Assembly (NCBI GenBank): GCA_019425045.1 | Contig: JAHYYI010000004.1 | Coordinates: 1-48,745 of the forward strand | DNA: 48,745 bases | Origin: Collinsella sp. | Lineage (GTDB): Bacteria > Actinomycetota > Coriobacteriia > Coriobacteriales > Coriobacteriaceae | Reading direction: 5' to 3' | Shown: positions 7,015 to 15,659 of the stretch, one piece after another | Layout: each line of letters begins with the position of its first letter | Position numbering within the stretch: position 1 is the stretch's first letter | Program-made: the position numbers and the translations under genes | Notes under the pieces: generated by a model | The model's input: only the letters and a program-made list of their open reading frames with translations | Database searches by the model: none | Told to the model about the DNA's origin: nothing

Positions 7015-9600
7015 GTGTCTGATCAACAGCAAGAAAACGAAATAACGACGACGCAGGCCGCTCCCGCTGCACCGGTTGCGTCGGACCAGGTCGCGGCGCC
7101 CGCGCAAGCCTCGGCTCCTGAGACGCCTAAGGCTGCTTCGACGCCTATGCCTGTAGCGGCTGAGAAGGCCGTGCCTGCAACTGGTGAGGAGGCTGCTCCG
7201 GCAAAGCCCAAGCGCACGCGCCGCACGGCCAAGCCTGCCGCTGACGGCGAGGAGGTCACCAAGCCAAAGCGCCGTACCACGCGCACGACGCGCGCCAAGC
7301 GCACCGTTGCAGCTGACTCCTCGGCGCCGATTTCCGATGAGGTCGCGCAGGCACGTGCGTTGGCGCAGATTAGCGAGGCTCAGGTGGTGCGCGCCCGCCG
7401 TCGTGCTGCCGAGCGCGAGGCCGCGGCTCTGACCGAGCTTGCAGCTCCGTCTGTACTCGAGACCCCTGCCGCCACCGAGGTTCCTGCCGCCGACCAGCCG
7501 ACCGAGAAGCTGGCACCGCGCACACGCCGTCGCACGGCTGCTAAGGCCGAGCAGGTTGCGGAACAGGTAGTCCCCGAGCCCACTGAGACTTCGCTCCGTT
7601 CCGCGGCAGGGGAGGGTGCATCGTCTGTTGAGCCCGCTGCGCCTGTCGAGGCCAGCGAAGTTCCCGTTGTCGATCCGGCTTTGCGCCCGCACCGTCGCGG
7701 TCGCAAGCCCAAGGCCTTTGTCGAGGCCGAGAAGGCCGCAGCCGCAGCCGCCGCCGCCGCTCGGGATGCTGCGGCGACCGCCAAGTCCTCAACTGCTGCC
7801 GATGCATCCGTCCAGGATGCTACGACTTCCAAGGCCGTTTCTGCCGATGCCGAGCCCGCCGACGTCCGTCCCGGTCGCAGCCGTCGCACTGCTGCTAAGC
7901 GCACGTCCAAGGCTAAGGCTGCCAAGAAGGGTGCGTCCGAGGATTCCGCCGAGACGACCGCCGATGCATCGGCTGATGCCGTCGAGCCCCAGGACGTCGA
8001 ACAGCCTGCATCCGAGAAGCCCAAGCGCGGTCGCAAGAAGTCCGTTAAGGCCAAGGCCGCCGAGCAGCAGGTTGATGTCGAAGCGCAGGTTGATTCTGGC
8101 GCCGAGGCCAATGACGCCGCTGCGGCCAATGTTGACACCGCCGCAACCGATGGTGCCGCCCCCGCCGAGGGCGAAGACGGCGCTCGCCCCAACCGTCGCC
8201 AGCACAAGCGCAACGAGGAGCGCAACGAGCGCAACGAGCGCAAGGACGAGCGCAACAACGATCGTCGCAACCGCCAACGCGATCGCAAACAGCGCAACAA
8301 GGAGCGTAACGCCGCCCCCACCGAGCCCACGCTTTCTCGTGAGGAGCTCGCGGCCATGAAGGTCGCCGAGCTGCGCGAAAAGGCCAAGGAGTTCGAGATC
8401 GAGACGACCGGCAAGAAGAAGGCCGAGCTCGTCGAGGAGATCTACACCACTGCCGCGAAGGCCGAGGGCTTCCGCGATATCAAGGGCATTCTGCAGATTC
8501 GCCCGGACAGCTCCGGTATCATCCACGCCCATGGCTACATGAAGTCCAACGACGACGCCTTCGTGCCCGCCTACCTCATCCGCTCCGCGCGTCTGCGCAC
8601 GGGCGATGTCATCGAGGGCTCGCTGCGTCCTTCGCGCGGCGGCGACAAGCGCGCCGGCCTCGCCAAAATCACGACCGTCAACGGTCTGGACCCCGAGCAG
8701 ATTCGCAACCGCCCCAAGTTCGGCGACCTCACCCCGGTCTATCCCAACGAGCCGCTGCGCATGGAGCACGGCAAGGATTCCATCACCGGTCGCGCCATCG
8801 ACATCGTGTCGCCGATCGGCAAGGGCCAGCGCGGCCTGATCGTGTCCCCGCCCAAGGCCGGCAAAACCACGATCCTCAAGAAGATCTGCCAGTCCATCTC
8901 GATTAACAACCCCGAGGTGCACCTCATCTGCCTGCTCGTCGACGAGCGTCCCGAAGAGGTCACCGATATGCAGCGTTCCATCAAGGGTGAGGTTGTGGCC
9001 TCGACCTTCGATATGCCTGCCGACAACCACACCCGCGTGGCCGAGCTCGTCATCGAGCGCGCCAAGCGCATCGTAGAGCTGGGTGGCGACGTCGTGGTGG
9101 TGCTCGACTCCATCACGCGCCTCGCCCGCGCCTACAACTTGGCGGCGCCTGCCTCGGGCCGCATCCTTTCGGGCGGCGTCGATTCGGCGGCACTGTATCC
9201 GCCCAAGCGCTTCCTGGGTGCAGCCCGCAATATCGAGAACGGCGGCTCGCTCACCATCCTGGCCTCTGCCCTCATCGACACCGGTTCCAAGATGGACGAG
9301 GTCATCTTTGAGGAGTTCAAGGGCACCGGCAACATGGAGCTTAAGCTCGACCGCGACCTGGCCGACCGCCGCATCTTCCCGGCTATCGACCCCGTTGCCT
9401 CCGGTACGCGTAACGAGGACCTGTTGGTCGACGAGCAGATGCGTCCGTTTGTCTTTGGTCTGCGTCGCATTCTTGCAGGCATGAACAACACCGAGCGCGC
9501 GGCCGCATCGTTTATCAAGGGTCTTAAGGGCACCAACACCAACCAGGAGTTCCTGGTGCGTTCGGCCAAAAAACACAGCGACTACGAGCAGACGTTCTAG
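7015..9600 (+). CDS. rho: Transcription termination factor Rho with very long N-terminal insertion
   Basis: ATP-dependent hexameric RNA translocase that ends transcription. The conserved core starts near residue 440 with the Rho_N segment (LSREELAAMKVAELREKAKE), then the RNA-binding cold-shock-like domain, Walker A SPPKAGKTT (about 610), Walker B VVVVLDSITRLARAYN and the SGGVDSAALYPPKR loop. Residues 1 to about 435 are a low-complexity insertion rich in Ala, Lys, Arg and Pro with repeated KPKR-type blocks and an Asn/Arg/Glu-rich tract (about 395-430). Total 861 aa, against about 420 in E. coli. Start is a GTG at 7015 with a weak ribosome site; a somewhat different start is possible. Such N-terminal extensions are common in high-GC actinobacteria. 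Confidence 0.93.
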   Translation: MSDQQQENEITTTQAAPAAPVASDQVAAPAQASAPETPKAASTPMPVAAEKAVPATGEEAAPAKPKRTRRTAKPAADGEEVTKPKRRTTRTTRAKRTVAADSSAPISDEVAQARALAQISEAQVVRARRRAAEREAAALTELAAPSVLETPAATEVPAADQPTEKLAPRTRRRTAAKAEQVAEQVVPEPTETSLRSAAGEGASSVEPAAPVEASEVPVVDPALRPHRRGRKPKAFVEAEKAAAAAAAAARDAAATAKSSTAADASVQDATTSKAVSADAEPADVRPGRSRRTAAKRTSKAKAAKKGASEDSAETTADASADAVEPQDVEQPASEKPKRGRKKSVKAKAAEQQVDVEAQVDSGAEANDAAAANVDTAATDGAAPAEGEDGARPNRRQHKRNEERNERNERKDERNNDRRNRQRDRKQRNKERNAAPTEPTLSREELAAMKVAELREKAKEFEIETTGKKKAELVEEIYTTAAKAEGFRDIKGILQIRPDSSGIIHAHGYMKSNDDAFVPAYLIRSARLRTGDVIEGSLRPSRGGDKRAGLAKITTVNGLDPEQIRNRPKFGDLTPVYPNEPLRMEHGKDSITGRAIDIVSPIGKGQRGLIVSPPKAGKTTILKKICQSISINNPEVHLICLLVDERPEEVTDMQRSIKGEVVASTFDMPADNHTRVAELVIERAKRIVELGGDVVVVLDSITRLARAYNLAAPASGRILSGGVDSAALYPPKRFLGAARNIENGGSLTILASALIDTGSKMDEVIFEEFKGTGNMELKLDRDLADRRIFPAIDPVASGTRNEDLLVDEQMRPFVFGLRRILAGMNNTERAAASFIKGLKGTNTNQEFLVRSAKKHSDYEQTF

Positions 9601-9637
9601 GTTGTCATCCACGCGCAGCGATAGTCATCAATGCGAT

Positions 9638-9669
9638 AAAGGGTCGGGGCTTTGAGCCTCGGCCCTTTT
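9638..9669 (+). terminator. Rho-independent terminator of rho
   Basis: 13-bp stem (9638-9650 with 9656-9668, two G-T pairs), 5-nt loop, short T4 tail; begins 38 nt after the rho stop. Confidence 0.8.
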
Positions 9670-9748
9670 CCATAGCGCCGCTCCGCGCTTATTTTTGACC
9701 GTAAGACCGACGAGCAGCAGGTTTCCCGTTTCAATCCGACATCGTCGC

Positions 9749-9777
9749 TTGCAATCGACAGGGCGGTTTCGCATAAT
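9749..9777 (+). promoter_or_regulatory. Probable promoter of the 9914 gene pair
   Basis: TTGCAA (9749-9754), exactly 17 nt, then CATAAT (9772-9777). It lies between the rho terminator and the ATG at 9914 in a 313-bp gap that holds no gene. A small GGGGC/GCCCC hairpin lies in the leader near 9835-9848. Confidence 0.5.
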
Positions 9778-9913
9778 AGCTTTTAAGCTTCGCGACGGAA
9801 AACGCAGATGAAACGAACCATATACCGTTGCTTTGGGGCATAGCCCCGCTTCATCTTCTCTCGCGCAGCCAACTGAATGATGCGATTTGGGTGCTGGAAG
9901 ATGGGGAGAGCTC

Positions 9914-11314
9914 ATGGCTTCTTCTGATGCAACACAACGAGCAGTCCTTGCCGGACTTTCGTGCGGGATCGGCCTTGCCGCTCCCGTGGTTATGTATGCC
10001 GCGACGCTGCCGTTTTCGTCGGTGAACGAGACGGTCGTGGCGGGTGCAGTTCCCTTCGCCGTGGGCGCGGTGGCGGGCGTGGGTATCTATGCCGCCTCGC
10101 TGGGTATCTCCGAGTATCGTGCGCAGCGTGAAGAGCATCTGTTCCAGCCCGATGTCATGGGCGGTGCCGCCAATCTCAATCAGCATCAAAGCGAGTTCAA
10201 GACCGCCTCGATTCCAGCTCAGCAGCAGGATGCGATTCCGTACGCTGCGGCTTCTGCTTCTCAGGCTCAGTCGGAGCAGTCTACCTCGGCATTCCTTTCC
10301 GGCCTGACTGGTGCGTTCCAGCGCCGTCATGCCGATGATGGTGTCCCTACCATCGCTCGAGCCGCAGATGCTATGGACGAGGCCGAGGCTTGGTCCATGA
10401 TCGACAGCATGCTCGACGACGATTCGCCGGTGAGCTGCGACCCTGCACGCTCGCGCGACGTCTATCAAGTCGCCATCGACGAGCTCACCAACGGCGGGCA
10501 GACCGGCTCCTTCAATCGCGATGATATCGCCGCCGCGGCACGCGCCGTGTCGGGCTCCCAGGCCGCCCCTGCGGGCAGCACGGCGGCTTTCGTGGCACTC
10601 GTTGCCAATGCGGCGGTCAATAACGCCTACAGCGCTACCTCGGCGGACGCGAACGCTTCTGCCGATAATTCGTACGTTGATGAAGCCATGACCGCGGACG
10701 AGGAGGCTGTTGCCGCCCGCCGTGCCGCCGAAAGCTCGCTTTGGGGCGCTCCTGCCCAGCAGCAGGCGGCTGAGGCTGCGCCGTACAATGCAAACCTCGC
10801 CAGCATGCCTATCATCTCCGGTGCCGCGGGCATCGATCTCGATGACCTCGATGAGCCTGCAGCCATCACCGCATCGATTGATGCCCAAGATCGCATCGAC
10901 ACCGGCGACCTTCCGGATGCCTCGCTCGAGGTTGATGTCCCCATGGCCGATTACTCGGGCCACGAGGACATGTGGGCCGCTGCCACCGCGATTCTGGACG
11001 AGATCGACGAGCCTGCTCCTGTTGCAGCTCCCGCTCCCGTCGCTGCCCCTCAGCCTGCTGCACCCGCCTATGTCGGCCGTCACAGCGCTGTGTTCCCCGA
11101 GGATACCGCCCGTATCTCGCGCGAGGGCATCGAGCGAGCCGAGGCTATTGCCGCCGGCATTATGGAAAATCGTCGTCACGAGCGCGTCAATCAGATCCTC
11201 GAGGAAGAGATCGAGCGCCTGCAGTCCTCTACCGCCAAGCGTACGGGCCGTGCCTATCTGAGCGTTATCGAGGGCGGTACCGCCAGCTTCGCGCCGCTCC
11301 GCGCGGAGGCATAA
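9914..11314 (+). CDS. Membrane-anchored Ala-rich protein of unknown function
   Basis: A 466-aa protein I cannot assign to a family. Two hydrophobic segments near the N-terminus (AVLAGLSCGIGLAAPVVMYAA and VVAGAVPFAVGAVAGVGIYAA) suggest two membrane helices with a short outside loop. The remaining 400 residues are hydrophilic, rich in Ala, Asp, Glu, Ser and Pro, and look largely disordered, with an Ala/Pro hinge (PAPVAAPAPVAAPQPAAPAY) followed by a helical, basic end (ENRRHERVNQILEEEIERLQ). The start is the ATG at 9914 behind GGGGAG; a TTG at 9887 is in frame but lacks that site. It ends 7 nt before the VanZ-like gene, so the two are probably cotranscribed. Confidence 0.7.
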   Translation: MASSDATQRAVLAGLSCGIGLAAPVVMYAATLPFSSVNETVVAGAVPFAVGAVAGVGIYAASLGISEYRAQREEHLFQPDVMGGAANLNQHQSEFKTASIPAQQQDAIPYAAASASQAQSEQSTSAFLSGLTGAFQRRHADDGVPTIARAADAMDEAEAWSMIDSMLDDDSPVSCDPARSRDVYQVAIDELTNGGQTGSFNRDDIAAAARAVSGSQAAPAGSTAAFVALVANAAVNNAYSATSADANASADNSYVDEAMTADEEAVAARRAAESSLWGAPAQQQAAEAAPYNANLASMPIISGAAGIDLDDLDEPAAITASIDAQDRIDTGDLPDASLEVDVPMADYSGHEDMWAAATAILDEIDEPAPVAAPAPVAAPQPAAPAYVGRHSAVFPEDTARISREGIERAEAIAAGIMENRRHERVNQILEEEIERLQSSTAKRTGRAYLSVIEGGTASFAPLRAEA

Positions 11315-11321
11315 CTTCTGC

Positions 11322-11771
11322 ATGGTTAAGATCAATCGAAAATGGGCGGTCGTGACCTGCCTGATGGCGCTCTTGATCTGGGGCAATTCGCTGGTTCCCG
11401 GCTCGGGGTCGGGTTCGCTGAGCCTAACGGTCATGGAAGCTATCCGCGGTTTCCTGCACGGCGTGGGACTTCCATATGCATGGGTGACCAACTTTGTTGT
11501 TCGCAAGTGCGCGCATTTTACCGAGTATATGGTGCTCGGTATCTTGGCAACGCACGCCTTTGATTTTGAGGGCCGGCGCACCTTTGACGTGCTGCTGCCC
11601 ACGGCGGTGTTCCTGCTGCTGATTCCCTCGATCGACGAGACGATTCAGCTCTTTGTGCCGGGACGCGCCGGCATGATCACCGATGTGATGATCGACTGCT
11701 GTGGTGCGGCAACGGGCGTTGTGCTCCGATATCTCTTACGGCCGCTGATGCGCGCCAAAAAAGCCGCCTAG
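11322..11771 (+). CDS. VanZ-like membrane protein
   Basis: 149 aa with about four hydrophobic segments and the VanZ family hallmarks: RKCAHFTEYMVLGIL in the middle and IDETIQLFVPGRAGMITDVMIDC in the third segment, followed by GAATG. VanZ of enterococci gives low-level teicoplanin resistance; the function of most chromosomal homologues is unknown. It follows the Ala-rich membrane protein by 7 nt and carries a terminator that begins inside its last codons. Confidence 0.85.
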   Translation: MVKINRKWAVVTCLMALLIWGNSLVPGSGSGSLSLTVMEAIRGFLHGVGLPYAWVTNFVVRKCAHFTEYMVLGILATHAFDFEGRRTFDVLLPTAVFLLLIPSIDETIQLFVPGRAGMITDVMIDCCGAATGVVLRYLLRPLMRAKKAA

Positions 11772-11803
11772 GACGTATTGTTTGGTCCTAGGCGGCCTTT
11801 TTT
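11763..11803 (+). terminator. Rho-independent terminator overlapping the VanZ-like stop codon
   Basis: Perfect 12-bp stem (11763-11774 with 11785-11796), 10-nt loop, then a T run. The left arm contains the last codons and stop of the VanZ-like gene. Confidence 0.9.
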
Positions 11804-11885
11804 ATTTGAGGGCTTATATGAGGCGTGGTGGCGTCGTTCCGTAGGTCGGATTTGCCGGGCGCGCCACGCCCTGTGGGTGCGTCTG

Positions 11886-12776
11886 CTACTGAAGCGCCTG
11901 AGCGCCCAGGGCCAAGCAGCCCATAATGCCCTGTTTGCCCTCGAGGCTGTTGTTGACGATATAGCTATCAATGTCGGCCATCTCGGGCGTGACGATGTAG
12001 CCGTTGAGCATCTCGGCGCACTTCTTGCGCGCGAGCGGCACGATGGGGGTGTGGTCGGCCACGCCGCCACCGATGACGATCTTTTGCGGTGCGTAGCACA
12101 GGATGTAGGTCATGAGCGCCTGCGCCAGATAGCCGGCGAGCAGGTCCATGGCCTCCGGGTCATCGGCCATCTCTCCGGCGCTCTTGCCACCCCAGCGCTT
12201 TTTGACGCCGGGACCGGCGATGAGGCCCTCGAGGCAGTTGTCGTGGAAGGGGCAGCCGCTGTGCTCGCCGATGGTGTCGCGCGGGTCGCGCGTGACCAGG
12301 ATGTGGCCGGCCTCGGGATGCATCATGCCGTGCACGAGCTTACCGCCCGAGAGCACGCCGGCGCCCACGCCGGTACCGATGGTCAGATACACCACGTCAG
12401 TGAGGCCCTGGGCGCAACCAAAGGTGACCTCGCCCAGGCAGGCGACGTTGACGTCGGTGTCGTAGCCGCAGGGAATATTGAGCTCGTTTTGGATGGTGCC
12501 CAGCAGGTCAAAGTAGCGCCATGCCGTTTTGGGCGTCTCCAGGATCTTGCCGTATTGGGACGAGGCAGGGTTGACTGCGGTGGGGCCAAAGGCGCCGATG
12601 CCCAGCGCGGCGATGTCCTTGTCGGCAAACCATGCGTTGACGGCCTCAACGGTCTCCTGCGGGGTCGTGGTCGCAATCTGCTCGCGTTCCAGGACCGTGC
12701 CGTCTGCATAGCCCGTGGCGCAGACCATCTTGGTGCCGCCGGCCTCGAGCGCTCCGATAAGCTGCTGCTCTGCCAT
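11886..12776 (-). CDS. ROK-family sugar kinase (fructokinase-like)
   Basis: 296-aa kinase predicted to phosphorylate a hexose, probably fructose, with ATP. Visible features are the N-terminal ATP-binding segment GALEAGGTKMVCATG, the DTDVNVACLGE segment with the catalytic Asp, GTGVGAGVLSGGKLVHG, and the ROK zinc site in HPEAGH plus CPFHDNCLEG. The last feature and the length fit ScrK/GmuE-type fructokinases rather than the longer NagC/XylR repressors, and there is no helix-turn-helix. Start ATG at 12776 has AGAGGA upstream. It is monocistronic; substrate is inferred. Confidence 0.85.
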   Translation of the reverse strand: MAEQQLIGALEAGGTKMVCATGYADGTVLEREQIATTTPQETVEAVNAWFADKDIAALGIGAFGPTAVNPASSQYGKILETPKTAWRYFDLLGTIQNELNIPCGYDTDVNVACLGEVTFGCAQGLTDVVYLTIGTGVGAGVLSGGKLVHGMMHPEAGHILVTRDPRDTIGEHSGCPFHDNCLEGLIAGPGVKKRWGGKSAGEMADDPEAMDLLAGYLAQALMTYILCYAPQKIVIGGGVADHTPIVPLARKKCAEMLNGYIVTPEMADIDSYIVNNSLEGKQGIMGCLALGAQALQ

Positions 12777-12848
12777 AGTATTCCTCTCTGGACGAGTTGC
12801 TCCGTGACTAAAGTATAGCGCTCTAAAAAATAAATGAGGTCGCTATAA

Positions 12849-12888
12849 AAAGAAACCTCATGGCCCAACGGGTTCACGAGGTTTCTTT
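12849..12888 (-). terminator. Terminator of the aminotransferase gene
   Basis: 11-bp perfect stem (12849-12859 with 12878-12888), 18-nt loop. On the minus strand it starts 25 nt past the aminotransferase stop and ends in a T5 run. Confidence 0.8.
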
Positions 12889-12912
12889 AGTGCCTTTAGT
12901 TACTGACCGTCC

Positions 12913-14094
12913 TTACCCGCGCGGGTTGATTTTATCACGTAGCGACTTGAGGTTCTCAAGCGCAGCGTTGAGCGTCTCGTCTCGCTTGGCAAAGTGGAAT
13001 CGAATCAGATGGTTGACGGGCTCGCGGAAGAAGCTCGATCCGGGAACAGCGCCCACGCCCACCTTGGAGGCCAGGTCCTCGCAGAAGTCGAGGTCGCTGT
13101 CATAGCCAAACTCCGAGATATCCATCATCACGTAGTAGGCGCCCTGCGGCACGTTGTGCTCAAGACCGATGCTATCGAGCCCCTGACAGAATAGGTCGCG
13201 CTTGGCGGTGTAGAGGTCGAGGACCTCCTGGTAATAGCTGTCGTCGAATTTGAGGGCGGTGACGACAGCTTCCTGCAGGGGAGCGGCAGCACCCACGGTG
13301 AGGAAGTCGTGGACCTTTTTAATGCGCTCGGTGATCTGGGCCGGGGCGATGGTGTAGCCCAGACGCCAGCCGGTGATGGAGTACGTCTTAGACAGCGAAC
13401 TGCAGCTGATGGTTCGATCGAACATGCCGGGCAGCGTGGCCATATAGACGTGCTCGTGGGGCGCGTAGACGATGTGCTCGTATACCTCGTCGGTAATGCA
13501 GTAGGCGTCGTACTTTTTGCAGAGGTCGGCGATTAAGGTGAGCTCCTCGCGCGTAAAGACCTTGCCGCAGGGGTTGGAAGGGTTGCACAGGACGATGGCC
13601 TTGGGATCGTTGTCGCGGAAGGCCGCCTCGAGTGTCTCGCGGTCAAAATCGAACGCAGGTGGGTTAAGCGGCACGTAGATGGGCTCGGCACCCGAGAGGA
13701 TCGTGTCGGCGCCGTAGTTCTCGTAGAATGGCGAGAAGATGACGACCTTGTCGCCGGGGTTTGTGACCGTCATCATGGCGGCCATCATGGCCTCGGTGGA
13801 GCCGCAGGTGACCACGATGTTCTCGTTGGGGTTGATCGGCATGCCCATAAAGTGCTCCTGCTTGGCGGCAAGCGCCTCACGCATGGCCTGGGAGCCCCAG
13901 GTGATGGAGTACTGGTGATAGAGCGGCTTGGGGTCGCTGGCGATGGCGCTCAGGCTGTTGAGCAGCTGCGCCGGGGGATCGAAGTCGGGGAAGCCCTGCG
14001 ACAGGTTGACGGCGCCATACTTATTGGAGATGCGCGTCATGCGGCGGATGACCGAATCGGTAAACGTTGCCGTACGGTTGGAGAGTTCTTTCAT
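12913..14094 (-). CDS. PLP-dependent class I/II aminotransferase
   Basis: 393 aa with the fold-type I aminotransferase signatures: GFPDFDPP, the Tyr in SPFYENYGA, NPSNPCGKVFTREEL, the Asp-containing YCITDEVYEHIVY, the PLP lysine in SSLSKTYSITGWRLGY (Lys236) and the substrate-carboxylate Arg in HLIRFHFA near the C-terminus. The pattern resembles the aspartate/aromatic/methionine transaminases of the YbdL/kynurenine aminotransferase type; the amino donor cannot be fixed. The frame is open to 14112, but the ATG at 14094 has AAAGGA nearby and is the better start. Single gene between tRNAs and the ROK kinase. Confidence 0.85.
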   Translation of the reverse strand: MKELSNRTATFTDSVIRRMTRISNKYGAVNLSQGFPDFDPPAQLLNSLSAIASDPKPLYHQYSITWGSQAMREALAAKQEHFMGMPINPNENIVVTCGSTEAMMAAMMTVTNPGDKVVIFSPFYENYGADTILSGAEPIYVPLNPPAFDFDRETLEAAFRDNDPKAIVLCNPSNPCGKVFTREELTLIADLCKKYDAYCITDEVYEHIVYAPHEHVYMATLPGMFDRTISCSSLSKTYSITGWRLGYTIAPAQITERIKKVHDFLTVGAAAPLQEAVVTALKFDDSYYQEVLDLYTAKRDLFCQGLDSIGLEHNVPQGAYYVMMDISEFGYDSDLDFCEDLASKVGVGAVPGSSFFREPVNHLIRFHFAKRDETLNAALENLKSLRDKINPRG

Positions 14095-14204
14095 GCTTGT
14101 CCTTTCGAGCATTTGCAGTGGGGCAAGTTTACTCCTATGAAACCGGTGGGAATTGCTCGAAATGGTCTCGAAAAACTCTTTTCAAAATTCTTGAAAATTG
14201 GGGC

Positions 14205-14233
14205 TTGCATCGCGTGGCGTTCCTTGCAATAAT
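14205..14233 (+). promoter_or_regulatory. Probable promoter of the tRNA block
   Basis: TTGCAT (14205-14210), 17-nt spacer, AATAAT (14228-14233), 26 nt before the tRNA-His gene. Confidence 0.55.
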
Positions 14234-14259
14234 AGTCGAGCGCGAAGCGCACAGGACAC

Positions 14260-14337
14260 GGTGGGTGTAGCTCAGTTGGCTAGAGCGACGGGTTGTGGTC
14301 CCGTAGGTCGAGGGTTCGAGTCCCTTTACCCACCCCA
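14260..14337 (+). tRNA. tRNA-His (GTG anticodon)
   Basis: Complete cloverleaf: acceptor stem GTGGGTG with TACCCAC, D-arm AGCTCAGTTGGCTAGAGC, anticodon loop TTGTGGT with GTG at 14295-14297, T-loop GTTCGAGTC, encoded CCA. The extra G at 14260 opposite the discriminator C is the G-1 typical of tRNA-His. First gene of a three-tRNA unit. Confidence 0.95.
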
Positions 14338-14359
14338 GTTCTTGCTTCGTGTTGATATC

Positions 14360-14435
14360 GGGTCGTTAGCTCAGTTGGTAGAGCAGGGGACTCTTAATCC
14401 CAAGGTCCAGGGTTCGACCCCCTGACGGCCCACCA
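14360..14435 (+). tRNA. tRNA-Lys (CTT anticodon), copy 1
   Basis: Acceptor stem GGGTCGT with ACGGCCC, anticodon loop CTCTTAA with CTT at 14393-14395, T-loop GTTCGACCC, encoded CCA. Identical in sequence to the copy at 14479. A 10-bp hairpin (14449-14458 with 14465-14474) lies between the two copies and may help processing. Confidence 0.95.
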
Positions 14436-14478
14436 CACGATATCTCCTCTAAAGTCCGCCACAACGGACTTTAGCTTT

Positions 14479-14554
14479 GGGTCGTTAGCTCAGTTGGTAG
14501 AGCAGGGGACTCTTAATCCCAAGGTCCAGGGTTCGACCCCCTGACGGCCCACCA
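14479..14554 (+). tRNA. tRNA-Lys (CTT anticodon), copy 2
   Basis: An exact 76-nt duplicate of the tRNA-Lys at 14360, 43 nt downstream of it, with CCA encoded. Last gene of the tRNA unit; a terminator begins 9 nt later. Confidence 0.95.
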
Positions 14555-14563
14555 AAGATTGTT

Positions 14564-14596
14564 AAGACGGTCAACTTCGGTTGGCCGTCTTTTTTA
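14564..14596 (+). terminator. Terminator of the tRNA block
   Basis: 12-bp stem (14564-14575 with 14580-14591, one G-T pair) closed by a TTCG tetraloop and followed by a run of Ts. Confidence 0.92.
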
Positions 14597-14637
14597 TTAA
14601 CCTCGCATGGGGCCGAACCCGTAAGGGCACAGACGCT

Positions 14638-15498
14638 TTACAAGTCGAGCCTGCCCTGGGGGTCGGTGAATCCGTCTGTACCCTCCTTGAGCTTTTTCTC
14701 GTCTGCTTTCACGCGACGTTCGAGCTTCTTTGTATCTTCGGCAGGCGGTAGGTTCTCGGGTACAATTCCGCGGTCGATGAGGCTGCCACGCACGCTTGTG
14801 TTGTTCTCGACGTGCTCTTGCTTGATCTGGTCCAGACCGTACAGGTCGTGTTCCTCGGCGTTGAAGGCCGTCATCGAGTTCGTAAGGTCCTTTGCTTTGA
14901 TGAGAACATCGGCTAGCCTGTCCGCCAATGCCGAGCTCTTGGATACGCCGAGCTGTTGTTTCATTTCCGCCGTGCTTCTGCCGCCGAATAACGCTTCATC
15001 GCCCTTCGACTTGATGATCGCGAATCCTTTGGAGTCCACGCCGCGTTTGAACGCAATACCCGAGAGCTGTTTCTCTGAATCAGATAGCGAGTGGCGCGCC
15101 TGCAAGCGCTGAATCTCTGCGAAGCGCTGCTCTATGAGCTCTTGGCGGCGCGTCTGCACGGCGAAGTACGCCTGTGCGAGCGCGATTTCTTGCTTGTTTG
15201 AATCTCCGTTCTGGGCGATTAAATAGCATGCATAGCGCGTAAGTTTGTAGTCTTTAACCGCGCGAGCGGCGACACCGGCAGTTACCATTTTCGTGGTGTC
15301 ACGAAAATGGGAATCAACTGGAGTTTTGTTTGTTTCGCACGAGACTTTTGCCCTCTTAACAACTTCGGCAAAGTTCTCCCATCGAGTGTACCCCATGGGT
15401 TCCATTAAATCGCGTGCGAGCCAATACTCAACGCCGTCTTCTACATTGGCGTAGCTATCAAGTTCGACACGCCACTTCTCGATATCTCTACTGTCCAT
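14638..15498 (-). CDS. dinD: DinD family DNA-damage-inducible protein
   Basis: 286 aa matching DinD along its length: an N-terminal BRO-N-like domain (EYWLARDLMEPMGYTRWENF), the diagnostic DYKLTRYACYLIAQNGDSNKQEIALAQ block followed by YFAVQTRRQE, and the helical C-terminal half with charged residues. In E. coli DinD is LexA-controlled and inhibits RecA filaments; I see no clear LexA box in the 160 bp upstream. Start ATG at 15498 has GGAGG. It lies directly after the tRNA terminator on the opposite strand. dinD genes are often on mobile or accessory segments, but I found no duplicated tRNA 3' end to prove an insertion. Confidence 0.88.
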   Translation of the reverse strand: MDSRDIEKWRVELDSYANVEDGVEYWLARDLMEPMGYTRWENFAEVVKRAKVSCETNKTPVDSHFRDTTKMVTAGVAARAVKDYKLTRYACYLIAQNGDSNKQEIALAQAYFAVQTRRQELIEQRFAEIQRLQARHSLSDSEKQLSGIAFKRGVDSKGFAIIKSKGDEALFGGRSTAEMKQQLGVSKSSALADRLADVLIKAKDLTNSMTAFNAEEHDLYGLDQIKQEHVENNTSVRGSLIDRGIVPENLPPAEDTKKLERRVKADEKKLKEGTDGFTDPQGRLDL

Positions 15499-15581
15499 AT
15501 CTCCTCCTCGCTGGCCTATTGTCTATGCGGGCTTTGCCCGCTCCGTATTCAGAATAAGGATACGCTGCCGTACGGACACGA

Positions 15582-15617
15582 ATGGGCCCCGTGCCACTTC
15601 GAGCTCACGGGGCCCAT
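15582..15617. terminator. Strong GC hairpin between dinD and the flavoprotein gene
   Basis: Perfect 12-bp stem (15582-15593 with 15606-15617) with a 12-nt loop, 43 nt beyond the flavoprotein stop on the minus strand. There is no T run, so it may stop transcription only with Rho or act to protect the 3' end. Confidence 0.5.
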
Positions 15618-15659
15618 AGATATCGATTAGTTGTGTTCTGCTTTAGATGGGTGTTCGAA

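Noticed and set aside
9851..11602. 583-codon minus-strand frame opposite the Ala-rich membrane protein
   Set aside because: Arg/Gly/Ser-rich shadow translation; the plus-strand frame has promoter, ribosome site, hydrophobic helices and a coupled downstream gene.
14360..14554. Repeated 76-bp units as a possible CRISPR or other array
   Set aside because: They are two identical tRNA-Lys genes; only two units and a clear cloverleaf. No CRISPR array or cas gene was seen anywhere in the window.
14261..15498. tRNA-adjacent genomic island starting with dinD
   Set aside because: I looked for a duplicated tRNA-Lys 3' end or an integrase to the right and saw none, so insertion at the tRNA is unsupported.
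15499..15581. LexA box upstream of dinD
   Set aside because: No GAAC-N4-GTTC-like or CGAAC-type palindrome is present in this stretch, so SOS control is not claimed.
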